Part shown: positions 16,771 through 24,454 of the stretch, one piece after another
Layout of the letters: every line of letters starts with the position of its first letter
Numbering within the stretch: the first letter of the stretch is position 1
Origin: Maribellus luteus
GTDB taxonomy: Bacteria; Bacteroidota; Bacteroidia; Bacteroidales; Prolixibacteraceae
Assembly (NCBI RefSeq): GCF_003576475.1
Contig: NZ_QWGR01000015.1
Span: forward strand, 1-64,000
Reading direction: 5' to 3'
Length of the DNA stretch: 64,000 nt
The notes under the pieces: model-generated
The model's database searches: none
Seen by the model: the letters and a program-made list of their open reading frames with translations, nothing else
What the model was told of the DNA's origin: nothing
Program-made: the position numbers and the translations under genes

Positions 16771-17181
16771 ATGGACGCGTTTAGTAAGTTACTTACGAAC
16801 AATGGCGCTTTAGCCATTATGGACAATAAAGGGAATAAGTATACCTTTGAAATGACACACATGGGAATTGGTGATGATCTAAGAGAAATAGCCGGAGAGC
16901 TACGAATTTGTTATGGGCAGTTTCAAGTGTATACTAAAGCGAGAGGACTATTCTTAGACCTCAATGTTCAACCTGACACTTATAGGGTCAGCAGAATAGA
17001 TGGTTTAATGGTACATACCTGGAAGACTAACTACATGGTTGATGATGAGTATCGTTCATACGCCGTAGGAGGAGACTTAATTTTAAATGTTCGTGATAAA
17101 GGATACATATGGTCCTGTCTACAAGATGGACAAGATATACCAACCTATTTTGTTACTAAGAAGCAAAGAGATCGAGTTTGA
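16771..17181 (+). CDS. Hypothetical 136-residue protein
   Basis: A soluble protein without signal peptide or membrane segment: an N-terminal helix (MDAFSKLLTNNGALAIMD), then mainly strand-like sequence rich in Tyr and Asp (YGQFQVYTKARGLFLDLNVQ, KGYIWSCLQDGQDIPTYFVT). No family recognised. The ATG follows a strongly A/T-rich leader (16715-16770), typical of a well-expressed Bacteroidota gene. It converges on the TerB-like gene, with a shared terminator between. Together they form the cargo nearest the integrase, a place where element-specific accessory genes are often found. Confidence 0.6.
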   Translation: MDAFSKLLTNNGALAIMDNKGNKYTFEMTHMGIGDDLREIAGELRICYGQFQVYTKARGLFLDLNVQPDTYRVSRIDGLMVHTWKTNYMVDDEYRSYAVGGDLILNVRDKGYIWSCLQDGQDIPTYFVTKKQRDRV

Positions 17182-17224
17182 TCAAGGAGTACTAATCAGC
17201 ACAAACTCATAGTCAGGGAGAATA

Positions 17225-17253
17225 AAAATACCAGAATTTTATACTGGTATTTT
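17225..17253. terminator. Bidirectional terminator between convergent genes
   Basis: AAAATACCAG (17225-17234) pairs exactly with CTGGTATTTT (17244-17253) around a 9-base loop. A- and T-rich flanks serve both the 136-aa gene and the TerB-like gene. Confidence 0.8.
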
Positions 17254-17269
17254 GTAATCTTTACGTAGT

Positions 17270-17599
17270 CTAATTAAAAGGCAAATCAGCTTCAAACATA
17301 ATATCCATCATTATAGCAGACTCTCTACCATCTACATGACCATCAGAGTGTACCATCTGGGTCATAATATGGACAAAAGCCATTTTATTGATATGGGACA
17401 TATCTCTGATGATAGATATCGCCTCCTTGTGTGAAAGCAAGGAAGAATCCGATACTTCACTATCAGTGATATAAAGAACTTTTTGCAAATGAAACAAGTA
17501 ACCAGTCTCATTCGGATCAATGTTGTCATCGGCTTTCAAGATTTCAATTAGAAATTTGGCCATCGCCATTTTTTCAAAGGTTGTATACAACAGCTCCAT
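17270..17599 (-). CDS. TerB-like protein
   Basis: A 109-residue helical acidic protein with two TerB-type acidic motifs: ADDNIDPNETGYL (about residues 23-35) and SDGHVDGRESAIM (about 86-98), the D-x-x-[IV]-D-x-x-E pattern seen in TerB metal-binding helical pairs. TerB-family domains occur in tellurite-resistance and stress or defence loci, where they are thought to act as membrane-proximal or metal-sensing parts. No other ter gene is nearby. The call rests on motif pattern only. ATG at 17599. Confidence 0.6.
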   Translation of the reverse strand: MELLYTTFEKMAMAKFLIEILKADDNIDPNETGYLFHLQKVLYITDSEVSDSSLLSHKEAISIIRDMSHINKMAFVHIMTQMVHSDGHVDGRESAIMMDIMFEADLPFN

Positions 17600-17667
17600 A
17601 CAGGTTATTTAAAGATTAATAAATTATTGAATTCTACGTGCAAGCCATTCAACTTATGAGGGCTCAG

Positions 17668-17752
17668 TATCTTTGTATATTAAATATTTATTATGATACA
17701 TAACAAGGTAACAATTCCTCAGAAAACAGGAAATCCTATATATGCAAAATAA
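17668..17752 (+). other. TAnnTTTG box followed by a 19-codon frame
   Basis: TATCTTTG at 17668-17675 lies 18 bases before ATG 17693, which opens MIHNKVTIPQKTGNPIYAK and stops at 17750-17752. It reads towards the 3' end of the integrase gene in antisense. It may be the leftover start of a deleted gene, or chance. Confidence 0.25.
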
Positions 17753-17790
17753 TGAAATGTTGAAAACTTATTGTTTATCAACAGCACATA

Positions 17791-18999
17791 CTACCAGAAA
17801 CTTCTGAGCGCCTCCTCTCCTGCTTGCTCATATTTTTGCAGAGTAGCTATTGTCTGTGCCGTGATCCTGGCGATCAAGTGCAGCGGTTTACCAGCATTTA
17901 GACTATGAGTAATAAATATGCGTCTGGCCATGTGGGAAGAAATAAACTCATGCATAGGCTTCTCTATTTCAATATCTTTCGTTCCTGACTTTCTTTGTAG
18001 AAGAGCGACACGATTGAGCTTTGCAAACTTAGCAAGTTCTTTTAATCTTCTGTTATGATACTGACTACTAACCGTTGGTAATTTATATTCATATTTAGAA
18101 AGTATTGATAAAGCATCATCGTTCAATGGAATCTTAGTCAACTTATATCCCTTCTTCTGCCTTATGGTCCAGAAACCATCAGATACACTACTTAAACTTA
18201 ATTTATTTATATCTGAGATGCGCTGGCCAGTCACACATTGAAACAAGAATATGTCACGAGTACCTTCAAGATCTGCAGGAATCTTAGCCTCACGGAGCAG
18301 AGCCAGTTCCTTCTCCGTTAAAATTGGTTGATCATGTTTCGGAGCTGTTGTAAATTTAAATGCAAGAGCAGGATGGGATGGATCAAGATCGCGAAGAACA
18401 GCCTTCACCATCTTCACTTTTATGAGTATAGTATCATTTCTTCTACCTTTACTGATCATACCGTCACGAAGTCTTTCAAAAGTGGAAACATCCCACTGGT
18501 CTATACGGAGATGGCCCAGATGGTAATCATTGAGGATATTTTTACAGCTTGTGTAGTGCCTAATCCGTCCGTCACTAAAAACAGATTTTTTCTTATCAAT
18601 GTATGCCTGTATTGCTTCGTTGATGGTAGGAGGTAACTTCTGAGGACTGATCTGTCTCATTAATTCTTCTGCACTGAGTGATTTCCCAAGATAAAAACCT
18701 CCCTTCGCTTGGCTAATTATATTCTGCACCCTCAGCCTGATATCTTCTTCTGGAACTATATTCGAACCAAATAATTGTCTTAAATATCCAGTCACACGCT
18801 CATCAATAAGCCGAAGCTGATCGTTTAAGTCCCTGGCCTCTTCTCCTCTTCCCCGAACTCGCTGTATTTCCTTATTCCATGCTTCCGTATGCACTTTCAA
18901 ACCAGTTGAGAGTCTTATCTGCTGCTTTTCATACGTAAATTTTATATATATCACACTTTCCTTTAGCCCAGGGCTCTTCAAATTAAAGTTAACTTTCAT
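17791..18999 (-). CDS. Tyrosine recombinase (integrase) of the island
   Basis: A 402-residue site-specific recombinase of the phage-integrase family with an N-terminal arm-binding domain (VIYIKFTYEKQQIRLSTGLK, AWNKEIQRVRG), a SAM-like core-binding domain (about 120-215) and the catalytic domain. Catalytic residues visible: R260 (VTGQRISDI), H356-x-x-R359 (SSHMARRIF) and Y390 (TLQKYEQAG). The usual Gly-His about nine residues before the tyrosine is absent; the aligned residues are T380-A381. It sits at the right end beside attR and reads inward, the usual place for a tRNA-targeting integrase. GTGCTAA repeats lie immediately upstream of its ATG and may also regulate it. Confidence 0.93.
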   Translation of the reverse strand: MKVNFNLKSPGLKESVIYIKFTYEKQQIRLSTGLKVHTEAWNKEIQRVRGRGEEARDLNDQLRLIDERVTGYLRQLFGSNIVPEEDIRLRVQNIISQAKGGFYLGKSLSAEELMRQISPQKLPPTINEAIQAYIDKKKSVFSDGRIRHYTSCKNILNDYHLGHLRIDQWDVSTFERLRDGMISKGRRNDTILIKVKMVKAVLRDLDPSHPALAFKFTTAPKHDQPILTEKELALLREAKIPADLEGTRDIFLFQCVTGQRISDINKLSLSSVSDGFWTIRQKKGYKLTKIPLNDDALSILSKYEYKLPTVSSQYHNRRLKELAKFAKLNRVALLQRKSGTKDIEIEKPMHEFISSHMARRIFITHSLNAGKPLHLIARITAQTIATLQKYEQAGEEALRSFW

Positions 19000-19017
19000 T
19001 ATATCTGATGTTTACAA

Positions 19018-19122
19018 TTTAGCACCTATGGTGCTTTACGGTGCTAAATATACAAACAAACTATGACCCCATACATTTATGAATATACAAATTACTAACA
19101 TTCAATCAACAACATTAGCACC
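19018..19122 (-). repeat. Right arm-type repeats (TTAGCACC / GGTGCTAA)
   Basis: TTTAGCACC (19018-19026), GGTGCTT (19030-19036), GGTGCTAAA (19040-19048) and TTAGCACC (19115-19122) cluster between the integrase ATG and attR, in both orientations. The left end of the island carries two further copies. The first pair forms a small inverted repeat overlapping the integrase leader, so the recombinase may control its own expression. Confidence 0.6.
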
Positions 19123-19140
19123 TTTGGATAGATTAGCATA

Positions 19141-19163
19141 TTCGAATCCCGGTGGGATCACCA
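19141..19163 (+). other. attR: displaced tRNA-Arg 3' end with CCA
   Basis: TTCGAATCCCGGTGGGATCA followed by CCA repeats the T arm and acceptor strand of the tRNA at 5281-5300, with one mismatch. The encoded CCA and the terminator directly after it mark this copy as the original chromosomal end, pushed about 13.9 kb away by the insertion. Confidence 0.88.
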
Positions 19164-19189
19164 AAAGCCGCATAAACAGCGGCTTTTTT
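19163..19189 (+). terminator. Original tRNA-Arg terminator
   Basis: AAAAGCCGC (19163-19171) pairs with GCGGCTTTTTT (19179-19189) around a short loop, giving a classic stem with T-tail on the plus strand. Confidence 0.8.
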
Positions 19190-19327
19190 CATTATTGGGG
19201 AATGAATGAGGGAACAGAAATCATAATATAAGCTTGTTTTCTATCATCTCTTCTCTCTGTATGGATAGCTACAAAAACGTTGAACCTTCAAAATACAGCA
19301 TCAATCATCGGATATGATCAAAAAAAT

Positions 19328-19364
19328 AAAAAGCGCTTAAAGTCAATTACCTTAAGCGCTTTTT
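19328..19364. terminator. Bidirectional terminator downstream of the PUL
   Basis: AAAAAGCGCTTAA (19328-19340) pairs exactly with TTAAGCGCTTTTT (19352-19364). It closes the minus-strand PUL transcript about 50 bases past the GH29 stop. The rest of 19190-19416 holds no gene. Confidence 0.85.
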
Positions 19365-19416
19365 GAGTGAAAATCCGGGACCGTTCTTATGGTTACGATC
19401 AACTGAATGTTCCGGT

Positions 19417-20940
19417 TTATGTTATTGCTTTTTGATAATCCGCTTTTGACCCGCGGTCAACCTCTTTCAGCTTAATTTTAATAACAAACGGCTCTTTTTT
19501 GTTTGATACTTTTCGCGGAATTACAATGTCGTAATAATAACTTCCGTATTTATCCCGGCCACCGTCGGCTACAATGGCTTCTTGTTTTCCGGAAATAAAT
19601 TCGGCATGTTCAATTACAAAAATCATGTCCTTTGTTTTGCTTCTCGGAACCTTCACCCGAACTCTGTCGTTCATCGGTTTGTTAAATACAGTAAGGTAAA
19701 TAGATTCACCTTTTTGTGTTGAATATCCCCAATCTTGTTTTTCCAGAACCGAATTGTGAACGCCGTAAACAGCTTCGCGGTTAACATCCATCCACTCTCC
19801 TACTCCCTTGGCAATTTTTGTTTCTTCTGTGCGAATATTTCCTTCGCCATCGGGGCCAAAGTTTATAACAAAGTTCCCATTCAGTGAATTGGCTTTCACA
19901 GTCATTTCAATCAAATCGTACGGAGTTTTTACATACGACAGCGACCAATCGCGGTGATAGCCCCACTGGTTTTCCGGAATGGTCATTACGCAATCCCAGT
20001 CAAATCCTTTTGTATCTTCCAAGGTTGAAGGCAGACTTCGTTCGTAGCGCTGGTCGTAATCGTCGATCAGGTCGCCATTGGCATCCACATGTCTGTTTCC
20101 CAATTCATCCGACCGAAAGCGGCTTCCGATTATCAGCCCCGGATGTTTGGCTCTGAGCTCCATTCCCAGGGTATCAACCCAGGCCGCATTTTTTACCCAG
20201 GCAACATCCCACGATCCATCGAACCAAAGACCTTTCATGGCCGGATAATTATCCACCAGTTCCAAAAGCTGGTTACGGGTAAACGATTTAAAATCTTCGT
20301 AGCGTTCTTCCTGTTCTTCTGTTTCAAACGGGTTGTAATCGCCACCCGACTGGAATGTTTCCTTTATTTTAGGCGAGTTAATATTTCCTCCCGAATAATA
20401 TCCCGGATGGCTCCAGTCGATAATCGAGAAATACAGGTAAACATCAATTCCTTCAGCCGTGTAGGCATCAACCAGTTCTTTTACAATGTCTTTTTTATAT
20501 GGAGTATTGGCGATGGTATAATCGGTATATTTACTGGGCCACATGCAAAAGCCATCGTGGTGCTTGGTCGTAAAAATCATGTACCTCGCTCCCATTTCTT
20601 TGGCTTGTTTTGCCCACTCTTTAGCATCGAAATTTACCGGATTAAACTGTTTGTACAGGTTATCGTACTCTTCGTGTGTAATTAATCCCGAGGTTCTGAA
20701 CCATTCGGCCGCATAGGTAGTCGTTTTCCCGTTCCACTGACCGCCCGGGATCGCATAAACACCCCAGTGAATAAATTGTCCGAGACCATATTCGCGCCAT
20801 TTTTGCATGGCCGCATCATTGCGCTTCCCTTCCCTATGGGCGCCATGTTTCAAAGCAATTCGCTCTTTGTTTCTTTCCTGGGCAAATCCTGAAAACATAA
20901 AAAAGCAGAGCAGCGTCGTAATTAATAAGTTCTTCTTCAT
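19417..20940 (-). CDS. Alpha-L-fucosidase, GH29
   Basis: A 507-residue secreted glycoside hydrolase of family 29 that removes terminal alpha-L-fucose by a retaining mechanism. A signal peptide (LLITTLLCFFMFSGFAQ) targets it to the periplasm. Family marks: GLGQFIHWGVYAIPGGQW near residue 50, FTTKHHDGFCMWPS around 125, and the nucleophile region GLWFDGSWD with D241. A strand-rich C-terminal domain follows. It is the last gene of the minus-strand PUL, 18 bases after the GH2 gene, and is followed by a strong terminator. Fucose removal would act on decorated oligosaccharide imported by the SusC/SusD pair. Confidence 0.93.
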   Translation of the reverse strand: MKKNLLITTLLCFFMFSGFAQERNKERIALKHGAHREGKRNDAAMQKWREYGLGQFIHWGVYAIPGGQWNGKTTTYAAEWFRTSGLITHEEYDNLYKQFNPVNFDAKEWAKQAKEMGARYMIFTTKHHDGFCMWPSKYTDYTIANTPYKKDIVKELVDAYTAEGIDVYLYFSIIDWSHPGYYSGGNINSPKIKETFQSGGDYNPFETEEQEERYEDFKSFTRNQLLELVDNYPAMKGLWFDGSWDVAWVKNAAWVDTLGMELRAKHPGLIIGSRFRSDELGNRHVDANGDLIDDYDQRYERSLPSTLEDTKGFDWDCVMTIPENQWGYHRDWSLSYVKTPYDLIEMTVKANSLNGNFVINFGPDGEGNIRTEETKIAKGVGEWMDVNREAVYGVHNSVLEKQDWGYSTQKGESIYLTVFNKPMNDRVRVKVPRSKTKDMIFVIEHAEFISGKQEAIVADGGRDKYGSYYYDIVIPRKVSNKKEPFVIKIKLKEVDRGSKADYQKAIT

Positions 20941-20958
20941 TATGATAATTTTTATTGT

Positions 20959-23076
20959 TTATAGTCCGATATGTTCTTCTGTTTTTTTCTTGGGCGGCGA
21001 ATAGTTGTTCAGCAGTTTATTGTCTTCCGAATAATCCCAAACAATCTTATCGTCGTACGAAATACCCTTAGTTCCCGCTTTTGCTTCGATAATATTTTCA
21101 CCTTCTTTTAATTCAACTCCCTCAAAAATATAATGTACGGGGGTAGTCCCCTGCCGGTAATGAGTTATTTCTACACCATTTACAAAAAGCCGGGGAACAC
21201 CAATGTTGGAATAAACCGTTACCGGGGTGGTTTTATTGACGCGTTTAACAGCTCTTCGTTGTGTTAAATAAAGTACCGGTTCTTTGCTCCAGTTGGCTTT
21301 GTACCAGTAAAACGGATCTTTTTTGACTTCCCTGTCGAAGGTTACCAGACCTTTCATATTGCGGGCTTCCACACCGCCCTGCGTATTTACCGGAGTGGCA
21401 AAGTCGAACATATTCCACACATAAGAAGCGAGTAAATACGGATGTTGGGCAATAACCCCCCACTGAATTTCGTGAAATTTGGTGGCAAAGGTTTCCGGGT
21501 AAAACTGGGAGAAATAACGCCCAAACTCGCCCACCATTTCTTCTTGCTGGTAAATATTGGCTTCAGCTCCGTATTCTGAAAATATAATTTTATGATCCGG
21601 GAATTCCTGTTCCATTCCTTTAACCCAATTTTCGATGTCACCTATCTCTCCGCCGTACCAGCCAAAATAATGGTTAATCCCCTGAATGTCGGCATTCAGG
21701 TTCGATGCCTGATCCACGGCCTGATGGCCATTTACCGAAACCGTATAACGCGATGGATCTTCTGATTTTGCCAGATCGTTAAGCTCTGTTGTTAAAGCCA
21801 CCGTGTAATTGTAGGGCGTATAAACTTCGTTGTGCAGGCCCCACACATAAATAGACGGATGGTTGTAATTCTGACGTATCAATTCGGTTAATTGTTGTTT
21901 TGCATTATCAGCTTCTTCGGTACTTACCCTGTTTACAAAAGGTATTTCGGCCCATACAATAAACCCCATGCTGTCGCATTTCGAATAAATATATTCTGCC
22001 TGCTGATAGTGCGCAAAACGGATGGTGGTGGCCCCTATTTCCCTGATCATTTGCAAATCGGTTTCGTGCTCCAGATTGCTTAGTGCACTTCCTTTTTGCC
22101 ACCAGTCCTGGTGACGGCAAACACCGTACATCGGCACTTTTTTGCCGTTCAGGTACATCCCGTCGTTGTTTTTCAGTTCAAAATGCCTCAAGCCCAAGGG
22201 CTGTACAATTTCATCAATAACTTCGCCTTCCGAAAGAATTTGAACGACTGTTTTATACAGATGCGGATCTTCGAGCCCCTGCCACAAGTGCGGCTTTTTT
22301 ATGCTAAAATGCTGTTCGAAAACCTGGCGTCCTTGCGGCAAAACACGAACCGGCAAGCTGTATTCAGCCTTTTTATCCCCGTTCTGTTCATACAAAGTAG
22401 TAAGGATTGTTACCTCTTTCGTCTCTTTGTTTTTGTTTTCGAGCTTTGTTTTGATTGTTACATCGGCCGATTTTGACGTTACATTTTTTTGAGAAATATA
22501 CACCCCCGGCGAAGCGTAATCTGTTACGGCAATGTTTACCTTGTCGGTAATTATCAGTTCTACAGGACGGTAAATTCCGCCATAAACTCCAAAAAGTGTG
22601 TGGTTTATTGGAATCACATCGGGACGCGATGCGTTATCCACCTTTACGATTATCTCGTTGGGTTCGCCCGGTTTTAGTAAAGTCGATATTTCGATCGCAA
22701 AAGCGCCGTAGCCGCCTTTGTGTTTTCCGGCAATTGAATTGTTTACATACACTTCGGCAACTGCCGCCACGCCCTGAAACCTTAAAAAGAAACGTTTTTC
22801 ACGGAAGTTGGCATCGGGAGTATATTGCTTTTTATAGTAGGCCGCGCCTGCGTAAAAAATATTCTTTTTTACCTGCATGTCTTCTGCATTCCAGGTATGA
22901 GGGACGCTCACCTGCTGCCATTCCTCGTCAAAAGTTTTCGGAAAGTTTTCGGCTTTCTTAAACAACCAGTTATCGTTAAATGAAATTACCTCGCGCGCAC
23001 CAAGCGGAGATGCAAAAAACATCCCGGCAAAAGCGAGGCTCATTACCATTCTTTTTATGAAAGATGAACTTAGCAT
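20959..23076 (-). CDS. GH2 glycosidase (beta-galactosidase / beta-glucuronidase type)
   Basis: A 705-residue glycoside hydrolase of family 2 with signal peptide (MSLAFAGMFFASPLGA). Order: sugar-binding jelly roll (about 30-190), Ig-like domain, then TIM barrel with acid/base E417 (YVWGLHNEVY) and nucleophile E501 (IFSEYGAE). The GVCRHQDWWQKG loop and NHPSIYVWGLHNE are hallmark segments. A final strand-rich DUF4982-like region carries WSKEPVLYLTQRR. Which sugar it removes (galactose, glucuronate or another) cannot be decided from these motifs. The gene lies 20 bases after GH105 and 18 before GH29 on one strand. Confidence 0.9.
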   Translation of the reverse strand: MLSSSFIKRMVMSLAFAGMFFASPLGAREVISFNDNWLFKKAENFPKTFDEEWQQVSVPHTWNAEDMQVKKNIFYAGAAYYKKQYTPDANFREKRFFLRFQGVAAVAEVYVNNSIAGKHKGGYGAFAIEISTLLKPGEPNEIIVKVDNASRPDVIPINHTLFGVYGGIYRPVELIITDKVNIAVTDYASPGVYISQKNVTSKSADVTIKTKLENKNKETKEVTILTTLYEQNGDKKAEYSLPVRVLPQGRQVFEQHFSIKKPHLWQGLEDPHLYKTVVQILSEGEVIDEIVQPLGLRHFELKNNDGMYLNGKKVPMYGVCRHQDWWQKGSALSNLEHETDLQMIREIGATTIRFAHYQQAEYIYSKCDSMGFIVWAEIPFVNRVSTEEADNAKQQLTELIRQNYNHPSIYVWGLHNEVYTPYNYTVALTTELNDLAKSEDPSRYTVSVNGHQAVDQASNLNADIQGINHYFGWYGGEIGDIENWVKGMEQEFPDHKIIFSEYGAEANIYQQEEMVGEFGRYFSQFYPETFATKFHEIQWGVIAQHPYLLASYVWNMFDFATPVNTQGGVEARNMKGLVTFDREVKKDPFYWYKANWSKEPVLYLTQRRAVKRVNKTTPVTVYSNIGVPRLFVNGVEITHYRQGTTPVHYIFEGVELKEGENIIEAKAGTKGISYDDKIVWDYSEDNKLLNNYSPPKKKTEEHIGL

Positions 23077-23096
23077 AGCTATTGAATTTTTCTGAA

Positions 23097-24236
23097 TTAA
23101 TCAACCAATTTGTAGACTTCTGACCCTGCCAGCAAAAATGCACCGGCGCCATAAACCGCTGTCATATCCTTTGTTACCGATTTCGGATCGGCGCCAATAG
23201 GCTGCACCCAGCCCAGTTTCCCTTCGTCGTCGACCATTGCCGTTAGTGCGCTCCACGATTTCATTAAGCCGGGGAGGTAAATGTCTTTGTCGAAATAGCC
23301 CTCATTAATTCCATAGGCAAGTGCATAGGTAATCAAGGCTGTGGCACTTGCTTCGGGTGCCGGGTAGCTTTCGGGATCAAGCAAACTGGCATGCCAAGCA
23401 CCACTTGTGTCAGCCAGTTCAACCAGGCGCGAAACATGTTCGTGCAGTAAATCCTCGTAAAAGCTGCGATAGGGCGAATCAGCCGGCAAGGTTTTCAGAA
23501 TCTTCACCGTACCTGCGGCTACCCATCCGTTTCCCCGGCCCCAAAATATTTTTTCTCCGTTTTGCTCGCGCTTTTCAAAGTAGCTTTTATCCCTGAAAAA
23601 CAAGCTTTCCTCTTTATCATACAGGGCGTCATAGGTTCGCTTGAATTCGGTGTCCATAAACGCCAGGTATTTTTCATCTCCTGTTATCGAAGCCATGCGG
23701 GCATAAACGGGCGGTGCCATAAACAAGGCGTCACACCACGACCACCACTTTTTTCCTTGCAGTTCTTCGTGAAAGTTTGACATGACCCAGTCCAGCCTTT
23801 GCTGCGTAGGGATTCTCATGCTTTCGTCGTTATGTTTTTGGGACATTTCCAGAAACATTTGTCCGATGCAAAACTCATCGGCATGATACAAACTGTAAAC
23901 CGGCATGTCAACAAAGTTTTCGGGGAGTTTCCACTGGCACTCTGAACCAATCTTGTTCAGCCAGCTGTAATATACCGAACTACTATCGGACATTTTGGCC
24001 CACTCTTCCACCCCGGTTAAAAAAACGGCATTGGTCCAGGCATCAATCCCGTAATCGTGCAAATATCCGGGGCTACCTTCAGTTGCATAATCAAAATGAC
24101 TTATTTGCCAGTCTGCTACTTTTTTCATCACGTCTTTAACCAACGCTTTCTGCGGATGGCTTGACTTGGAAGAAGTACAGGCAGTTATCGAAAAAATGAT
24201 AACCAGAAAAAACAGCGAAATATTAAAATGTTTCAT
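23097..24236 (-). CDS. GH105 unsaturated uronyl hydrolase, lipoprotein
   Basis: A 379-residue (alpha/alpha)6-barrel enzyme of family GH105, which removes 4,5-unsaturated uronic acids left at chain ends by polysaccharide lyases. Marks: DYGIDAWTNAVFLTG, WWSWCDALFMAPPVYARMA with the catalytic aspartate D169, and WGRGNGWVAAG. A lipoprotein signal (LVIIFSITAC) predicts membrane anchoring. The ATG at 24236 is used, since the longer frame adds 11 residues before the signal peptide. GH105 implies a lyase-cleaved acidic glycan such as rhamnogalacturonan; no lyase gene is in this window, so the first cut is made elsewhere. Confidence 0.92.
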   Translation of the reverse strand: MKHFNISLFFLVIIFSITACTSSKSSHPQKALVKDVMKKVADWQISHFDYATEGSPGYLHDYGIDAWTNAVFLTGVEEWAKMSDSSSVYYSWLNKIGSECQWKLPENFVDMPVYSLYHADEFCIGQMFLEMSQKHNDESMRIPTQQRLDWVMSNFHEELQGKKWWSWCDALFMAPPVYARMASITGDEKYLAFMDTEFKRTYDALYDKEESLFFRDKSYFEKREQNGEKIFWGRGNGWVAAGTVKILKTLPADSPYRSFYEDLLHEHVSRLVELADTSGAWHASLLDPESYPAPEASATALITYALAYGINEGYFDKDIYLPGLMKSWSALTAMVDDEGKLGWVQPIGADPKSVTKDMTAVYGAGAFLLAGSEVYKLVD

Positions 24237-24454
24237 TGTCAATAAATTAATATCGGCACGATGAAGCAACGGTTAAACGGCTTGTGCAGTATAACAAGGG
24301 TTGATCAGCGCCTTTCTCAAAAAAGTTGTCCGGCACAAAAATATTTTTGGCCCCCATGTGGCTATTACTCTTTTGACTCTTTCTTTTATCATTTTGATGC
24401 ACATTCCTGTCTACGAGCTCTTTTCCGGCATAAACAACCGAAAAGGGAAACCGA

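Larger units (their letters stand above)
5301..19160. mobile_element. Genomic island integrated in tRNA-Arg(CCG)
   Basis: An insertion of about 13.9 kb bounded by the tRNA 3' end (5281-5301) and its imperfect copy (19141-19161), with a tyrosine recombinase gene next to the right boundary. Cargo: a broken gene, a RadC-like cluster, the hsdM-hsdS-KAP-hsdR operon, iteron-like repeats with a possible initiator-like protein, a structured RNA-like region, an unknown protein and a TerB-like protein. No relaxase, type IV secretion or phage structural gene is visible. It is best described as an integrative element or defence island whose transfer would need help from elsewhere. Confidence 0.85.

Noticed and set aside
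5301-19160. Island as a complete conjugative element or prophage
   Set aside because: No relaxase, coupling protein, type IV secretion, capsid, terminase or lysis gene is seen.
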